From Harmothoe impar (lineage: Eukaryota > Annelida > Polychaeta > Phyllodocida > Polynoidae): DNA of 64,000 nucleotides. The notes under the pieces were generated by a model. It worked only from the letters and a program-made list of their open reading frames with translations. It did no database searches and was not told the origin of the DNA. Where the stretch lies: the NCBI GenBank assembly GCA_947462335.1, contig OX381704.1, forward strand, positions 26,187,955-26,251,954, in the 5' to 3' direction. This document shows, in pieces, positions 31,670-43,731 of the stretch; position 1 is the first letter of the stretch, and each line of letters opens with the position of its first letter. Made by a program: the position numbers and the translations under genes.

Positions 31670-32218
31670 GATTCTCTCTAAGGGTTGGGGTATGTGGGTA
31701 TGTTTATGGGTATGTGTATGGTATTTATGATGTGGTGAGTGTGATGGTGTGGTGGGGTGGTCTGGGCGAAAATGGGTGATCTGTTGAGCAGAATATTATG
31801 CCTGACATATTTTATATATTTCAGTGAACTAATTTGGTATTTGGTCTATTGAAGGTCATGGTTATGAAATATAGTATGTAATCATCACTTGCCTTTGTAT
31901 TTCCTGGCCGGATGGCGCGGATTCTTTGTGAAATTTGCGTTTTTGAAATTGCCGGGTTTCGTCGTACGTGCGTCCTCCACAACGTAAAACCGGAAGAGTG
32001 CCGATAAGCGTCTTCGGAGGTTTCGGTTTTGCGCTAAGTTTCGTGCTCTTCGGATCAGAGGTATCACAGCCGGAGGCGGGGTACACTCATAGGCCCTACC
32101 CACTTATCTGGGATGAAAAGGGCCAATCTAAAAGAATAAATGTTCAAATTGAGGCCTCTGAATGTGCCTTTCTTCTTTTGGCTATATGAGGCCTTGTCTT
32201 GATTTTAACCCTTCCTTT
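31670..32218. other. LINE leader and upstream non-coding DNA
   Basis: 31670-31790 is rich in TATG/GGTG on the plus strand and is probably the 5' leader of the LINE. Beyond it I see no gene; two overlapping frames near 31862-32189 lack any signature. No duplicated target site matching the 3' flank was found. Confidence 0.4.
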
Positions 32219-32510
32219 AGGCCTACCTTACACGCATTATTGCGAGTTTACTGTACAAGACCGTACCGGCATTTTTGCGAGTTACTCGCTGATTTTCGGC
32301 CGATTCTGGCCGATTTTTGACCTTCTATGGTTTGCCAGAAAATTGGTAGAATCTCACGATTTTTTCTGACAGTAGTCTATTGTCTCTGCATATATTGATC
32401 AGTTTGTACATAGATTTAATATTCTAGAAATGCTGGGCATCTCAACTTGGATAATATTTAACTCATTTCCAATAAAATTTGAGCAATATTTAAGGCAAAA
32501 ATCGAAAAGA
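32219..32510 (+). repeat. Interspersed repeat, copy 2 (partner at 3.4 kb)
   Basis: GGCCGATTCTGGCCGATTTT, TGACCTTCTATGGTTTGCC, AAATTGGTAGAATC, GAAATGCTGGGCATCTCAAC and GAGCAATATTTAAGG occur in the same order and spacing as at 3430-3650. Preceded by GCGAGTTTACTG and ATTTTTGCGAGTTACTCGC. Class unknown. Confidence 0.65.
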
Positions 32511-32944
32511 AAAGTCAAACAATATTTTTTGGGGGGCGAAAATGGTTTTGTCCAATTTTTCATACTGAAAAAGATTGTACCAAAAGTTAAGGTCTATTTT
32601 GATGCATTCTGGCCTAAATGTAAGTTTCATTGGCAACATATACACTAAAATAAGCTATATTTAATTTCAAAAAGGGCTTTATCTCCCTAATTGGAACACT
32701 TAGGGCGATTTGGGTATCTTACTTTTTGGTTATTCAATATTGTTCATTTTGTCATAGATGTAATTCAAGTTTGAATATTTACAAAATTCTTTCAGTTTCT
32801 AATAGGCTAGACCATCCTCTAAATTCCAATATCCCATTTGAATTTCATCTGAAATAATCTGGTCTTGGGATGGGTGTCTTTATGTGGAGCCTGGTGAAGG
32901 AAGAGTAGGTAGGCCTACTAGTAGGCCTATGACATCTTTAATAT
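32511..32944. other. AT-rich non-coding stretch
   Basis: No gene or named repeat seen. It may be the rest of the interspersed repeat that begins near 32219. Confidence 0.35.
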
Positions 32945-33725
32945 AGGGCCTACTACGATTAGAAGCCTTTGTTAGTTGCTATGAATTTTTTGTAAGGCTC
33001 AGATTATCCTGATAGCGACCACAGTTAAGATTTACGACACATGTCATGGGTTGTCTAACTTGATATTGCCATGTTTAAGGTCAACAGCAAACACCTTGCC
33101 TACCCTCATGTAAACATTTTCCAAGCTCTCTGCTACCTGCAGTAATCCTAAGGGAGTGTTCATTTATCAATTACAGGGGGTGGTGGTGAGATTTCAAGTG
33201 GAGGGGCGAAATCTTTTTACGCCCCCCCCCCCACCCCTCGAGAGCGAGTGGAATGTTTTGTGCCCCCCCTCGCCGAAGGCGCCGACAAATTTTCGCCCCC
33301 CCCCTTTGAACTATAGTAACGCGCGGGCTTTTTTGCTAAAAAGGGGCTTAAAATTTAATGCACCCCCCCTCAAGAATTTTTTAAGCCCCCCCTCAGGAAG
33401 GGTCGGAAATGTGTACGCACCCCCCCCCCCCCCGCCAACCCACCAGCCCCCTCCCCCTGTAAATAATAAATGAACACTCCCTAAGATTATTTCTGCTGCC
33501 CCTGGCATCTTTATCCACATCAAGCCGCATTCCAGAGTCGAGACCCTACGTGCCCACCACCAGACCACCCTACCTTCCTGTTTTCTATCTACCTATCCTT
33601 CCACTCCCCCCAGTGAGTGGGAGAGACACGGGAGTTGGCTTAGTGTGATGTCACTATTGAGAGCGGCATCTGTAAAGAATACATTATGGTTGCATCCCTC
33701 CATTGACTAGGCTGTTTAGAGGTAG
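32945..33725 (-). pseudogene. Decayed duplicate of the ITPK1 last-exon end and 3' UTR
   Basis: The plus strand here aligns in order with 42910-43400: GAAGCCTTTG, ATAGCGACCACAGTTA, CCAAGCTCTCTGCC, CTTTxTCCACATCAAGCC, TATCTACCTATCC, CAGTGAGTGGGAGA, GGCTTAGTGTGA and GAATACATTATGGTTGC. Reading the minus strand, the last 20 or so codons of ITPK1 are recognisable (NHNVF, TDAA, TLSQ), but one inserted base shifts the frame before them and the stop codon is changed. Similarity fades beyond 33725, so only the gene end was copied. A MITE is inserted at 33152-33481. It has the same orientation as the gene and lies about 9.6 kb downstream of it. Confidence 0.8.
33152..33481. mobile_element. 330-bp MITE with TAA duplication (PIF/Harbinger-like)
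   Basis: Ends GGGAGTGTTCATTTAT and ATAAATGAACACTCCC are exact complements, continuing imperfectly as ATTACAGGGGG and CCCCCTGTAA. TAA occurs on both sides (33149-33151 and 33482-33484); a 3-bp TWA duplication is the mark of PIF/Harbinger elements. The interior consists of C or G runs alternating with CGAAATTTTT-like blocks. Two fragments of the same family are at 19.2-19.7 kb. Frames through it (for example 33156-33473) are low-complexity and not genes. Confidence 0.75.
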
Positions 33726-36700
33726 TAAGCAAATCTATGACAAATGGGTTGCCAAATATGGTCATTTGTGTAACACAAATTTAGCCGCTTCTTTTAGCTC
33801 TCCCCCTAATGAAGTAGACTATTAACATTAAGTACTGGACAGTAAGCCCAGTCCAGAAGTGGTTGGTATAGTCCATGCCACTAAGACATGACCTGGAAAA
33901 CATAGTTTGCACCTATTGGTTTTGAGGAATCACTGATTATTTCACCACCACTGTACTCACAATTATGATCTACATATGACAATGAAGCTAAGATGAAGGG
34001 CTATCATACTTTGTAATTATTATTTTGCATATTTAAGAAAATGAATACTGGTTGCTATGGCAACCGTGATCAAATTTATCTGAAATGTTTGATTTTTTGC
34101 TACCTTTCATCACTCCAACTGCTATTAGAGGTAGCCACTTTATATTTCTCATATGGAAAGTCAATAGAAATTATAAAACAAAATTCTGCTTCCCCTGAGC
34201 CTTCATTGATGACTGTAACCCTTTTAGTCCCTGAGATGTGAACCTCTAAAGACCCAGCCGAAATGTCGAAAATCACCACTTTTTAGTAGACCATCCAGAT
34301 AGTCAGTTAAAAGTCAGGTAAAAGTCACTATATGTACCTCTTCAACAATTTGAACTGGAAATCAATGAAACAAGTGGTTGCCGAGCCATCACACTTTTAA
34401 TCTTTGCTGAGGAGCCAAATGTTGTACCTGTATGTCAATAGTTGGACAGAATAATATGGTATATCACTGTTTCGGCCATCCCACTATGCTCAACTTCAGG
34501 GAATTTCACTATTTGGTCTGCCAAACAGGCTTTAGCTATTTAGATAATCACTTCAAAGAGTGCCAAAAAGTCTCCCTCATGCTCACATTTTGGCCCATAT
34601 ATCAGCAGATAATCGCTCTATTTCGAACTATAATATGGTTTTGGAAAGAACAGGCAGACTGTCTTGGGAATAAATCAAAATCCCAAACTCTATGCTTAAC
34701 GCAAAGGGTCTGAAGACTCCACTCGGGACATATATGGTGCTTTAAAAGCTTGAAAATGTGCCTGACAATGGCCAACATAGGTCTAATTATCTCCTATTTT
34801 AAGCTCCTTCTGACGTAATTAGCGCTGTACTTATGAAAATGTATCTCTATATGCCATTAATTTTGCCTAAAAATGATTTCTATACATTAAACTGTGTGAT
34901 CAAAGAAGAAATGACTAGGTTTAACGCATTCAAATAAGTAATTTACAGCTGTGAACACATCTTTGGGTGACCAGGTGATGTCTTGATGCAGATGACTATA
35001 GTATTAGAGTAAAGGCCTGACACTCTGGTTGTCCGGTCATCTCTGCCCCAGGGAGGTATCTTAAATTATTTTTACCCGGATGTGTGGTCATCGGCCTGGA
35101 CATCTGACCCATATAAGAGTATGATGATTTCTTAAAAATTGACCCATGTTGGCATAAAATCTTAAAAAGTGTACCCATTCTGGTGCATTGTATAACAACT
35201 CATATCACTATCTTATGTCTATGTACCCTAGGTAGAGGCAGTAGGTACCTCTATCTAGAATGAACAGCATTGAATGTATAGATTATCCTAAGCAAAATAT
35301 GTGGGGGAGGGGCTCAGTTAATTCTTCTGCCTTGATTATCATCTATGCACCTACTAAATATCATAACAGAGGTGATTCTAAAAAAATGTACCCATATAGG
35401 TGTATACCTCTCCCCTCCCAAGGGGCTGAAAAATGACCCATATCCCTCCAAATCATGACGGCAATAGTGTAGGCCTGGTCTGAGTCTATGTGCAGAGATG
35501 ACCAGACCTGTGACTGTAACCAGATGATTTTTATGATGTTTTAATGAGAGTAGTGAAATGTACGTCATGATTTTATGTAGGCCATCTGAGTGGGGTTATT
35601 GAGTGCTACTTGTCAAAAGTGGAGACTACCAATGCTGTAAGGCTCTACTAGGAGGTATTTGCCCCAATAGTGACGTCATGGGCTGCAGCAGATAAGCATG
35701 CTGTTCTACCTTCTATTGGCAAAGATGATTTGTTAAAAATGTCGGAATGTTGCATATTATTACCAAGGCTATCGATAGAAGCCATCATGAAAATAGAGTG
35801 GAATTTTCTTTTAACAATATCCCTTTTCCCTGGTTTTGGTTATGCATGTTGCATCTGGCGTTGATTCCCCAGGCAGTGCCGGGGGGGGGTAGTCACTATT
35901 CTTTGGTGTCACATATGCATCCAAGAAATTGCATAAGCTAAAATGAAATTGCATAGGCTAACTTGGCCTTCATATACATGTATGAAAAGCTAGGGTATAG
36001 TGCATCACACCTCATGAATGATCTCCACATTTGTTTACAAATGATAGGCATCCTGGCATCCTTCTTGTTAATCATTCTAGCCAAAGATTAGGCCTAAAAT
36101 TTAAAAAATATATAAATCTCATGAGACCTGGTACAAGCAGTGTAAAAACAGTAAATACTTTATTTCAGCAATTGTTCAGCGAATTTATACTTCATTTATA
36201 CTTTATTTGGATAAAATACTTTATTTAAACTTTATTTTAAAGAAATGTGAAGAAATTTGCCTCAAGTTACAGGAGTTTACACTTTGAATACTTTGATTTT
36301 CAAGAAAAAATTGAATATCCTGGGCCAATTGTTTGTTTTGGCGCAAGCATGCCTGCCGCAAATAATAATGCACACAATATTTATATTTCAAGGGGAACCT
36401 TTTTTTCATGCTCACGTGCATGAATCAGCCCTGATTCCATCCCCTCCCCCTCCCTGATGAATTCAGAAAAGAATGTTGAAAAAGGACAGTACCACTCAGT
36501 TTATATAGAAATATAAGTTTTTAGAGACTGTGACTATACTTAATCTATACTTTATTTTAGCTGGATTTATACGTTTTTTCGGTAGCGCTGACACTTTATT
36601 TTCATGAAGGACAGGTGGCGACACTGTACAGGTCTTCTATGAACTAAATTTAGTACCCATTATCAACATTAATGGGAATGACAATGGGTAGGCCTATACC

Positions 36701-37511
36701 AGATTTGTGAAATGGGACAAAACCCTTTCATCCCATACAGGCGATCAGGGTTATATATTGGGCTGCATCATTATAAATTCCACTCTAGATCTAAAGGAAG
36801 CTTCAGTCAAAGAGCAGCATATTGGATTATCATTCTCATAAAGGTCCTTCAAATAGGTGCATCATACAGACGCATTGGGTGTATGAGGATATATTCTCAG
36901 AGACAGACTGTAATAGTTCAGGTCCTTCAAATAGTATGTAGGCGATGTGGGGGGGGGGGGGTAGGTTTGTTACAGAGGTAGGTTCTGGCCAAGTGTTACA
37001 TAATAACATTTGAATAAAATAGATCATTAAATTGACTGATTTGTTTACTTCACAAAATTACTTCACCCAGAAGGAAGTAGGGAACACCTTTGCAACTGCA
37101 TTTGATAGAAAGGTAATGAAGAGAGCTTTCAGGGAAAAATTATTACAAGTAAAAAGAAAAGGTGCCACATAGCCTTAATGGCCGCCAAAACTAGATCATT
37201 TTACAGAATTGCCCAACTTTAGCCACCAGTGGTGCCACCTGTGAACTATTCCGAGGAACAAGCCCCATACCTTGACAAGCCCCATACCTATCTTAGTTAC
37301 TAGCATCAAGATTAAGCCGCTAGGGGTATAATTCTAATTTTGACAATTTTTTGATTATTTAAAGTTTTGTTAATTTCCATTGATTCATGTCCTATTTCTG
37401 AGCCTCAGTGCATCAAGACATGGTTTGATAATTTTTTTCTGATCTCTAGTATAAGTAGCACCTATGTGATGACATATGGACCTGTGACCCTGAGTTTTTT
37501 CCATGGTAGAG
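33726..37511. other. Apparently non-coding stretch
   Basis: Mostly AT-rich DNA with short unsupported frames. Notable only for G runs near 35880 and 36950, and for a CTGGTTGTCCGGTCATCTCT near 35022 that is partly inverted as AGAGATGACCAGACCTGTG near 35494, which might mark a degraded inverted-repeat element. No exon with recognisable protein similarity. Confidence 0.35.
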
Positions 37512-37513
37512 TA

Positions 37514-38504
37514 CCGTGGGATATTACTGGCAGGGGGGGGGGGTATTACTGGCACCCTGGCACTGTTGTGTGTATTTCTTGCTATGCAAATCGGCTGAGG
37601 GTAGCAAATGACAATTCAAAACATTTTAGAGACCTACCCCCTTACCCTTAAAGACAAGAAATTTGGAAATAAAACTTTATGATTGAGATAATTCCCTTCA
37701 AAATTATGATCATTGAGTCATTAAGCTCAAGATATGTGCAGTTATAGGTTTTGCCAAGATGTAAGAGGAATTGCATCTAGATTCACAACTTCATCTATGT
37801 GAGTTTTTGTAAACCTTAAGCAGAATTCCATGGCCAATTGATGTCCTCTGTCTGCTAGAACAGTCATTTTTGAACCTGGTCTCACTGCCGCCAAGATGGT
37901 GGGGGTGCCAGTAATACCAACAGATTTGTACAGTTGTGGGTATTACTGGCACCTGTCTTGCTGTCATCCTTTTTGTTAAGATGAACATGATAATAATCAG
38001 TTATTGATTCTTTCTTTGACATTGCATTGTAGATTTATATGTTTGGTTTAAGAGCAAAGCAATTTCCATAGTGATTTGGATTCTTTGGATATCCGAAACA
38101 ACATTCACAAATAATTTCACTGCAATTGTGTGAGGTCCAGGTCTGTGTTTGGGTGTATATCAAAAACATAGAAGTGTGGCATGTCAGGATGTCTCTGACT
38201 TTTATTCCTTCATGGATGACACATAACTGTGTGCCCCCAACATGGTCGGTTTATATTTTTGTAAAACTATGGCATTTTCTAAGGAAAGCATAAGGATGCC
38301 AGTAATACCACCAGTCATACCAACAAAATCCTGAATTATAAATACATAAATATTCATATGACAATATATATTATTTTACCCATAACTGATGGAAAATGTG
38401 ACAAAGTCCATGCTTGATTCATGGAATAAGAGAAATCCTCAAAAAGTCTTACAGAAATTGCACCAGGGTGGAAAACTCCTTAGGGTGCCAGTAATACCCT
38501 ACGG
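37514..38504. mobile_element. TA-flanked element with reiterated TGCCAGTAATACC motif
   Basis: Left end CCGTGGGATATTACTGGCA and right end TGCCAGTAATACCCTACGG are inverted repeats with two mismatches, flanked by TA (37512-37513, 38505-38506). The terminal motif GGTATTACTGGCAC or its complement recurs at about 37540, 37905, 37938, 38300 and 38485. The repeats and a G run near the left end mimic the design of the 19774-21866 element, but the sequences differ. Length 991 bp, no coding sequence. Confidence 0.75.
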
Positions 38505-38506
38505 TA

Positions 38507-40246
38507 CTCTAGTCCTTTGAAAATGGCTAGAATTGAGGTTTTTCTTACCAGATCAGACACCCCGCCCCGAATGAGCGAGCCAGAACTCGGAAACTGTTTG
38601 GAATTTTGATTAGAAACTTTGGGGGGACAATATGGATACATAGGGCAATGAGAGAAAAAATTTACATGGAAATTGGAGATGGTCATCCGGGAGCCTCTGG
38701 TTGAATTGATGCGGAATCAGCCAACTTACAGTTCACATTTTGAAAGTCGTGATTTCTCACTTACAAATGTGATATAGTAGTAAAATTGTAAGTTATATGT
38801 GATTTCGAAATTTCATCCACTTATAGCTCAACACCCGCCAATCCTAGGATGCTGTAATAGTTTGTGAAAAAGGGGGAAATGTGGACATTTCGAAGACTTC
38901 TAAGACTGGAGCTCATATTCACCATCTGTATACTGACAGTATTAATATCTATTCGAATATGATCTCCAGAAAAACAGAAAATATACATGTCTTTTGTATA
39001 CTATCAGTGAATTTCCTGCAAAACAACATGACACTCAACACATGTATGTTTCCATGTTGTATGGTATCCTAAACTTTTATTGTGTAAGGACTTATTGCAC
39101 AAGGTATGGATGAAAAATAGCTGCAAAAAATATAATCAGTGTTAAGAAAATGCCAATTCTTAACTTTGTAGATTCACGGAGAAAAAACAGAAGAATATAA
39201 TTGCGATACTAGATCGACACAATTATGTATCACAGAGGTAACAAAATGCCAGTCTTATCCAAGAAAGTACCATTCACTCCTCTTCATCCAGAAATTTATA
39301 CACAGGGAAAGTAGAGGGAATAGTGAGCTGAATGTATATAGAAGTATGGTTTGGAAGATGCCTATGATCAGTAATTTCCAAAACAGATCTAGTCCCCTAA
39401 TAATGATATACATCAATGCAAGGTTGTGCAGTAGGTACCCTCAATACGGCTGCCATATACATGTAATACTTCTCATATTATTGTCATAAACAGTAACTAA
39501 ACGATATTCTCCGAAGTAGAGTACACACATAATTCCTATATGCAATTATTTGTACTTACTACACAATATACATACACATGTAATTGTAAGGTCACTATTT
39601 TAATATATCACCATAATTGAGGCCTGCTGATAATACAACTTATGTAAATCATGAAAAATATGAATATATATGATAATAAAGATTTGGTACATTGTACCAA
39701 AAGTGCATTTCATTGTGAAATTGTTATCTTCAATTTATTGTTAACAAATAAATTGTTATTGGAGAGTCTAGGTCTATGTATTTACAAGTCTTTGATAAAA
39801 ATATGGAAACCTGTATAGACATTCAGCTTTATTTAAAGCAAAATATAACTATTAGGTGGCGTTAGAATGCATAGGAACAATACAATGACAATGTCTGATC
39901 CATAAGTTGATTGTAAATCTATATATGTACATGTACACAATATAATCAATCAAAGAGTTGATTAACTTGTCTTCATATTTAAAAAAGCAACCATATCTAC
40001 ATATTATCTGCAAAGATAGGGTTTCATACAAAAAAAGTTAATTATTTAAAGTACATAACCAGACTGATTTGCTAATCACATAAATAACTGGTATTTAGTT
40101 CTTTGTGGGAAGACTGCAAAATGATATAACGAGATATATAATAACGCCAACAATGGCTGCACTTGGAGCCCTGGTGATAAAGCATCCTCATGTCATATTC
40201 TTCCCTTAAAGAGTAAAGCCATGGCATTCTTTTGTCTGACCTGACA
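38507..40246. other. AT-rich non-coding stretch
   Basis: No gene, RNA or repeat recognised by eye. Frames are short and unsupported. Confidence 0.35.
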
Positions 40247-40247
40247 G

Positions 40248-40484
40248 AACCTTTAAGGGCCGCATAGCGATTTAATGCATTATGTCCTTTATCATCATGG
40301 CGATTAACTCGGAAGTGCTGCATCCATGCATCATGTGGATTACACAGGGTTGATACATGTCAACCTCTGAAGGGTCTGCATAATGCATGATAAAAGCCCT
40401 TGCGAGTTACTGGCCATTGCTGCATTCATGCATAACGACAAAGGATGTAGCTCATTAAACCATTATGTGGAACTTAATGGGGTC
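40248..40484. mobile_element. TTAA-type MITE family, copy b
   Basis: Starts CCTTTAAGGGCCGCATAGC, then ATTTAATGCATTATGTCC, a central block with GGGTTGATAC and GAAGGGTCTGCATAATGC, and GGCATTGCTGCATTCATGCA-like right part. The right terminus has decayed. Lies about 2.8 kb beyond the ITPK1 stop codon. Confidence 0.6.
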
Positions 40485-42614
40485 ACCCGAGTGTGAATAG
40501 ATAACACCCTCAACATAGATGACCATAGGTGGAATCGTGTCTTTGCCAATCGAATCAGGGTATGGCCAAGTATTTAGGGAATGACCTTTCATTTCATTCT
40601 AGTTGGCCTCAAATAAGATATCACTGAGTTACTAAACAGTGAGGGAAGGATTGTACATCACAATTACGAAGGTAGGGTCTCTACTAATTGTTCTTTATAT
40701 CTGACTTTGTGTTAATTCTTACAAATATGGTAGTTTTCTATCTTTTAATGGATAAATGCTAACCAAATATGTTAGGACATGACTTAACAAATTATCTAGC
40801 CCAATCTCATATATGATCTAGCCCGATATGTACTTTTATTTGTTTGGTGTCATTCTAAACATCCTCTGAGCCAAAATACCAAAGGAAATGTACGTAAACA
40901 AGATACATTGTTTTAGTTTTAGGAACAAATGAATGATCTAATAAAAGCTCCTCGAATGTTTAAATCAAACCCTAGAGTACTATGTACAGCCTTATATAAA
41001 GGCAAAACATATATAAAAAGGTTTCCGCTTCCCTGGGGCCACTAGTTTCTTTCTATTCATATTTACACATTTATACATAACCTGTAGCATTAGGTTTACT
41101 ATTTACAGTTCTAGAACAGTAAATATATCCATTCTTATAATATTACATTAACTATCGCTATACAACAGACATCTCTTTCGATCTCTTTTCTCCAACCCAC
41201 CGAAAATTTTAAAACATAAATCTGTTATATAGCTACAAAAGGGAATCTCTTGTGTCTCATAATTCTTTTCAAAATATGTCAGCTATTTCAAATGTATGTC
41301 ACTGTTTAAAAGACTTGCATTATGGTTAGCCAGCCAAGGCACCTCATATTATATGCAATACATATGAAGCATGTTCCTGAACATGTCATCTGCTACTTGG
41401 AAGCAGACAATATGGAGTCCTGGTTGTACCCTTAACATCAAATCAGCACATATGTGTGACCCGACCAGGGCCTGTGGTTTTGTAGTATTCAAGTTTAAAC
41501 AATATTTCAAGCATAATTGGGACTATGTGTCTCACAGACGTTTGACTGAAAATGGATAATGGGTGATGTCAGCCATGAGTATCCACTGCTTTGTTACATA
41601 GATTCTGATTGTTTGGAGGAGAGAATGAGACATGGTGTGGGGTTTAGGCAGCAAAAACAGTTTCCTGTGCCAGTTCTTCAATACAAACAGATGGTGAGCT
41701 TTCATATATAGCCCCTTGGTGCTAAGACATTGGTTTAAAACATTTTAATGGTTTAACACATTTTACAGGCTCTCCATATAACATCATGTTTTCATGTTAT
41801 ATTAATTCTCCGAATTATAACAGGCTAGGTACTCGGAAAGTTTATAATTGTGCTTCCTTAAGCCCACCAGCACTCTCTTGTTATAGAAGAAAAATAACTT
41901 TGAATAGTCAATTTGCACTAAAAGTTGTCAATGTGAAAGTATGACCAGTGTAAGCTGTATCACTATGCTCAACACTGTTAGATCTACAGGAGAATCACAG
42001 GAAGTAACTGATAGAGAAAACAAAAAGAGCAAGTCACATATATGGTGACTTCATGAATAACAAATTCCCGAATGCCCGGAATGTCAAAGGGAGTTATTGG
42101 TGCCTTTGTATTGGTTATTTCAATTACCAGAATGTTCAAACTCCAGTGCGTTCAAGCAAAAGCTCAAAATCCAGCATAAGACCTGCTGCCATTTGCAGAT
42201 TATAGCGGTCTTAGATGATGTGATGATAAGACTCAAATATATATGTATTTCTATATACAATGTAATAACATGAATTTGTCAGAAAAGTTAGATTCTTCTT
42301 AAATATACAATGTGTCATCTCCCATGTGTTATCGGACACAATAATTTGTTTCCAGGGTAATACAAAAAGAGTATTATTAACATTTTTTGTAAGAGACTTG
42401 AACAAAATACAATAATATGATACATGCTTGTCCTTGTTCCCCGTCGCCCTCTATTAAACTGTAACAACTGATAGAAAAATATAAGAGTACAATACATCTA
42501 GCACATCACTTGTGTTTCAGAGAGTACTGCTATCCCTATTTACAGGTTGTTTAGTTATGGTCATGAAAAACAACTTGAAGTGTATGACATGATCATACAC
42601 ACTTTAAGCTGACT
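40485..42614. other. Non-coding DNA downstream of ITPK1
   Basis: No gene recognised. Part of it may belong to a long ITPK1 3' UTR or to the intergenic region; no polyadenylation site could be assigned with confidence. Confidence 0.3.
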
Positions 42615-42618
42615 CTAA

Positions 42619-42727
42619 CCCATTAAATGCTGCAGAGCGCTTTAATATGTTTTATGTCTTTTCGTCGTGATACATGAATGCAGCCCTGGCAAGTAACTCA
42701 CTGGAGCACTATGCAGCCTTGAAAGGG
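42619..42727. mobile_element. TTAA-type MITE family, copy c (internally deleted)
   Basis: Left end ACCCATTAAATGCTGCAGAGC, internal ATACATGAATGCAGCCC and CAAGTAACTCACTGG, right end CAGCCTTGAAAGGG followed by TTAA at 42728-42731. Only about half the usual length, so the centre is deleted. Confidence 0.65.
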
Positions 42728-42734
42728 TTAATGT

Positions 42735-43312
42735 CCATCCATCCAGCTGTAAAACGATGCTCCTACCCTTGGCACCACAACCATTTGGTTCAGTAACCTG
42801 TGCCCCTTCAATGCTGCAGATCAATTAAGGTCCCCATGGTCATTATCAGGAGTACTACTGGTACCCAATAGCAGTCCCGGATCATGTGTAGATCATGAAA
42901 CCAGGACTGACGGATTCTAATAGTGGAAGCCTTTGCTAGTTGTTAGGCAATATCAAATTTTGTTAGCTTCAGGTTATCCTAATAGCGACCACAGTTACAT
43001 TTATCGATGAGCCTTATGGGTCGTTTGACTTGGTATTGCAACGTTAGGTCAACATCAAATGCCTACCCTAATGTACATAAACGAATCTTTTCATGAACAG
43101 CTGTTCCAAGCTCTCTGCCAACTAGTAGGCCTAGTAGTGTTAAGACTACATCCGTCTATCACAATCTAATCTGCATATTATATTGCTGCCCGCCTCTGGA
43201 ATCTTTGTCCACATCAAGCCATTCCCGACCCTACATGTACACCATCAGACAACCCTCCCTTCCTGTTATCTATCTACCTATCCCTCCCCTCTCCCAGTGA
43301 GTGGGAGAAACA
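42735..43312 (-). other. Probable ITPK1 3' UTR
   Basis: Directly downstream of the stop codon on the gene strand. The segment 42910-43312 is matched by the duplicate at 32945-33690, so it is older than the duplication. No polyadenylation signal was assigned. Confidence 0.5.
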
Positions 43313-43731
43313 CTAGGGCTGGCTTAGTGTGACGTCATGGTTGATAGCGGCGTCCGTCATGAATACATTATGGTTGCGTCCTACCATGGACAGACCGTTT
43401 GGCAGTGGTGATGGTGTAGTGTCGACTCCCTTGGTCTCCATTCCTGTCCCTGGCAGTTGTACATGGTGGTGGTGATGACCTGGGGACTGAGTCTTCTTCC
43501 CCTCTGGGTGGAGGTCCGCCTGTGAGTACCCGTTAATGTGAGTGATTGTCCGGTAAGAGATGACGCCATTCTGGGGCCTGGGGCCGGGTTCTAGTGGCGC
43601 CACCTTGGCACACTCTGTGCATGCCGCGGAGGGGCGGAATGTTGGGGTGGGAGGGGGCACCTGTCCCGGGTGCAGGCTGCGCTGGATTAGGCGCAGCAGC
43701 ACCTGGAAAAATTCAGGAACACCGTCGTATC
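43313..43731 (-). CDS. ITPK1: ITPK1 last exon
   Basis: 419 bases from acceptor TCCTTGCAG to the stop TAG at 43313-43315. Begins GYDGVPEFFQVLLRLIQ, which completes the catalytic domain, then about 115 residues rich in Pro, Thr, His and Gln including a run of five His. ITPK1 C-terminal tails are variable among animals, so this part has little family support, but the frame is open to the stop and its last codons are mirrored in the duplicate at 33.7 kb. Confidence 0.9.

Larger units (their letters stand above)
25814..31850 (-). mobile_element. Structurally intact LINE (non-LTR retrotransposon)
   Basis: On the minus strand a two-ORF element runs from a short G-rich leader through ORF1 (712 aa) and ORF2 (about 1199 codons open) to a 3' terminus ending in a TAG-type triplet microsatellite. 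Both frames are free of frameshifts. ORF1 has coiled coil, SGNH esterase and KH domains; ORF2 has AP endonuclease, reverse transcriptase and a C-terminal CCHC. This layout places it in the broad CR1/L2/jockey side of LINEs, but I cannot assign the clade. The ORFs share a reading frame and are separated by a single TAG. The 5' boundary (near 31.7-31.9 kb) and the target duplication were not found. The lack of decay suggests a young copy. Confidence 0.9.

Noticed and set aside
35015..35530. Possible MITE from inverted GGTCATCTCTGC segments
   Set aside because: The arms are short and gapped and no target duplication could be seen.
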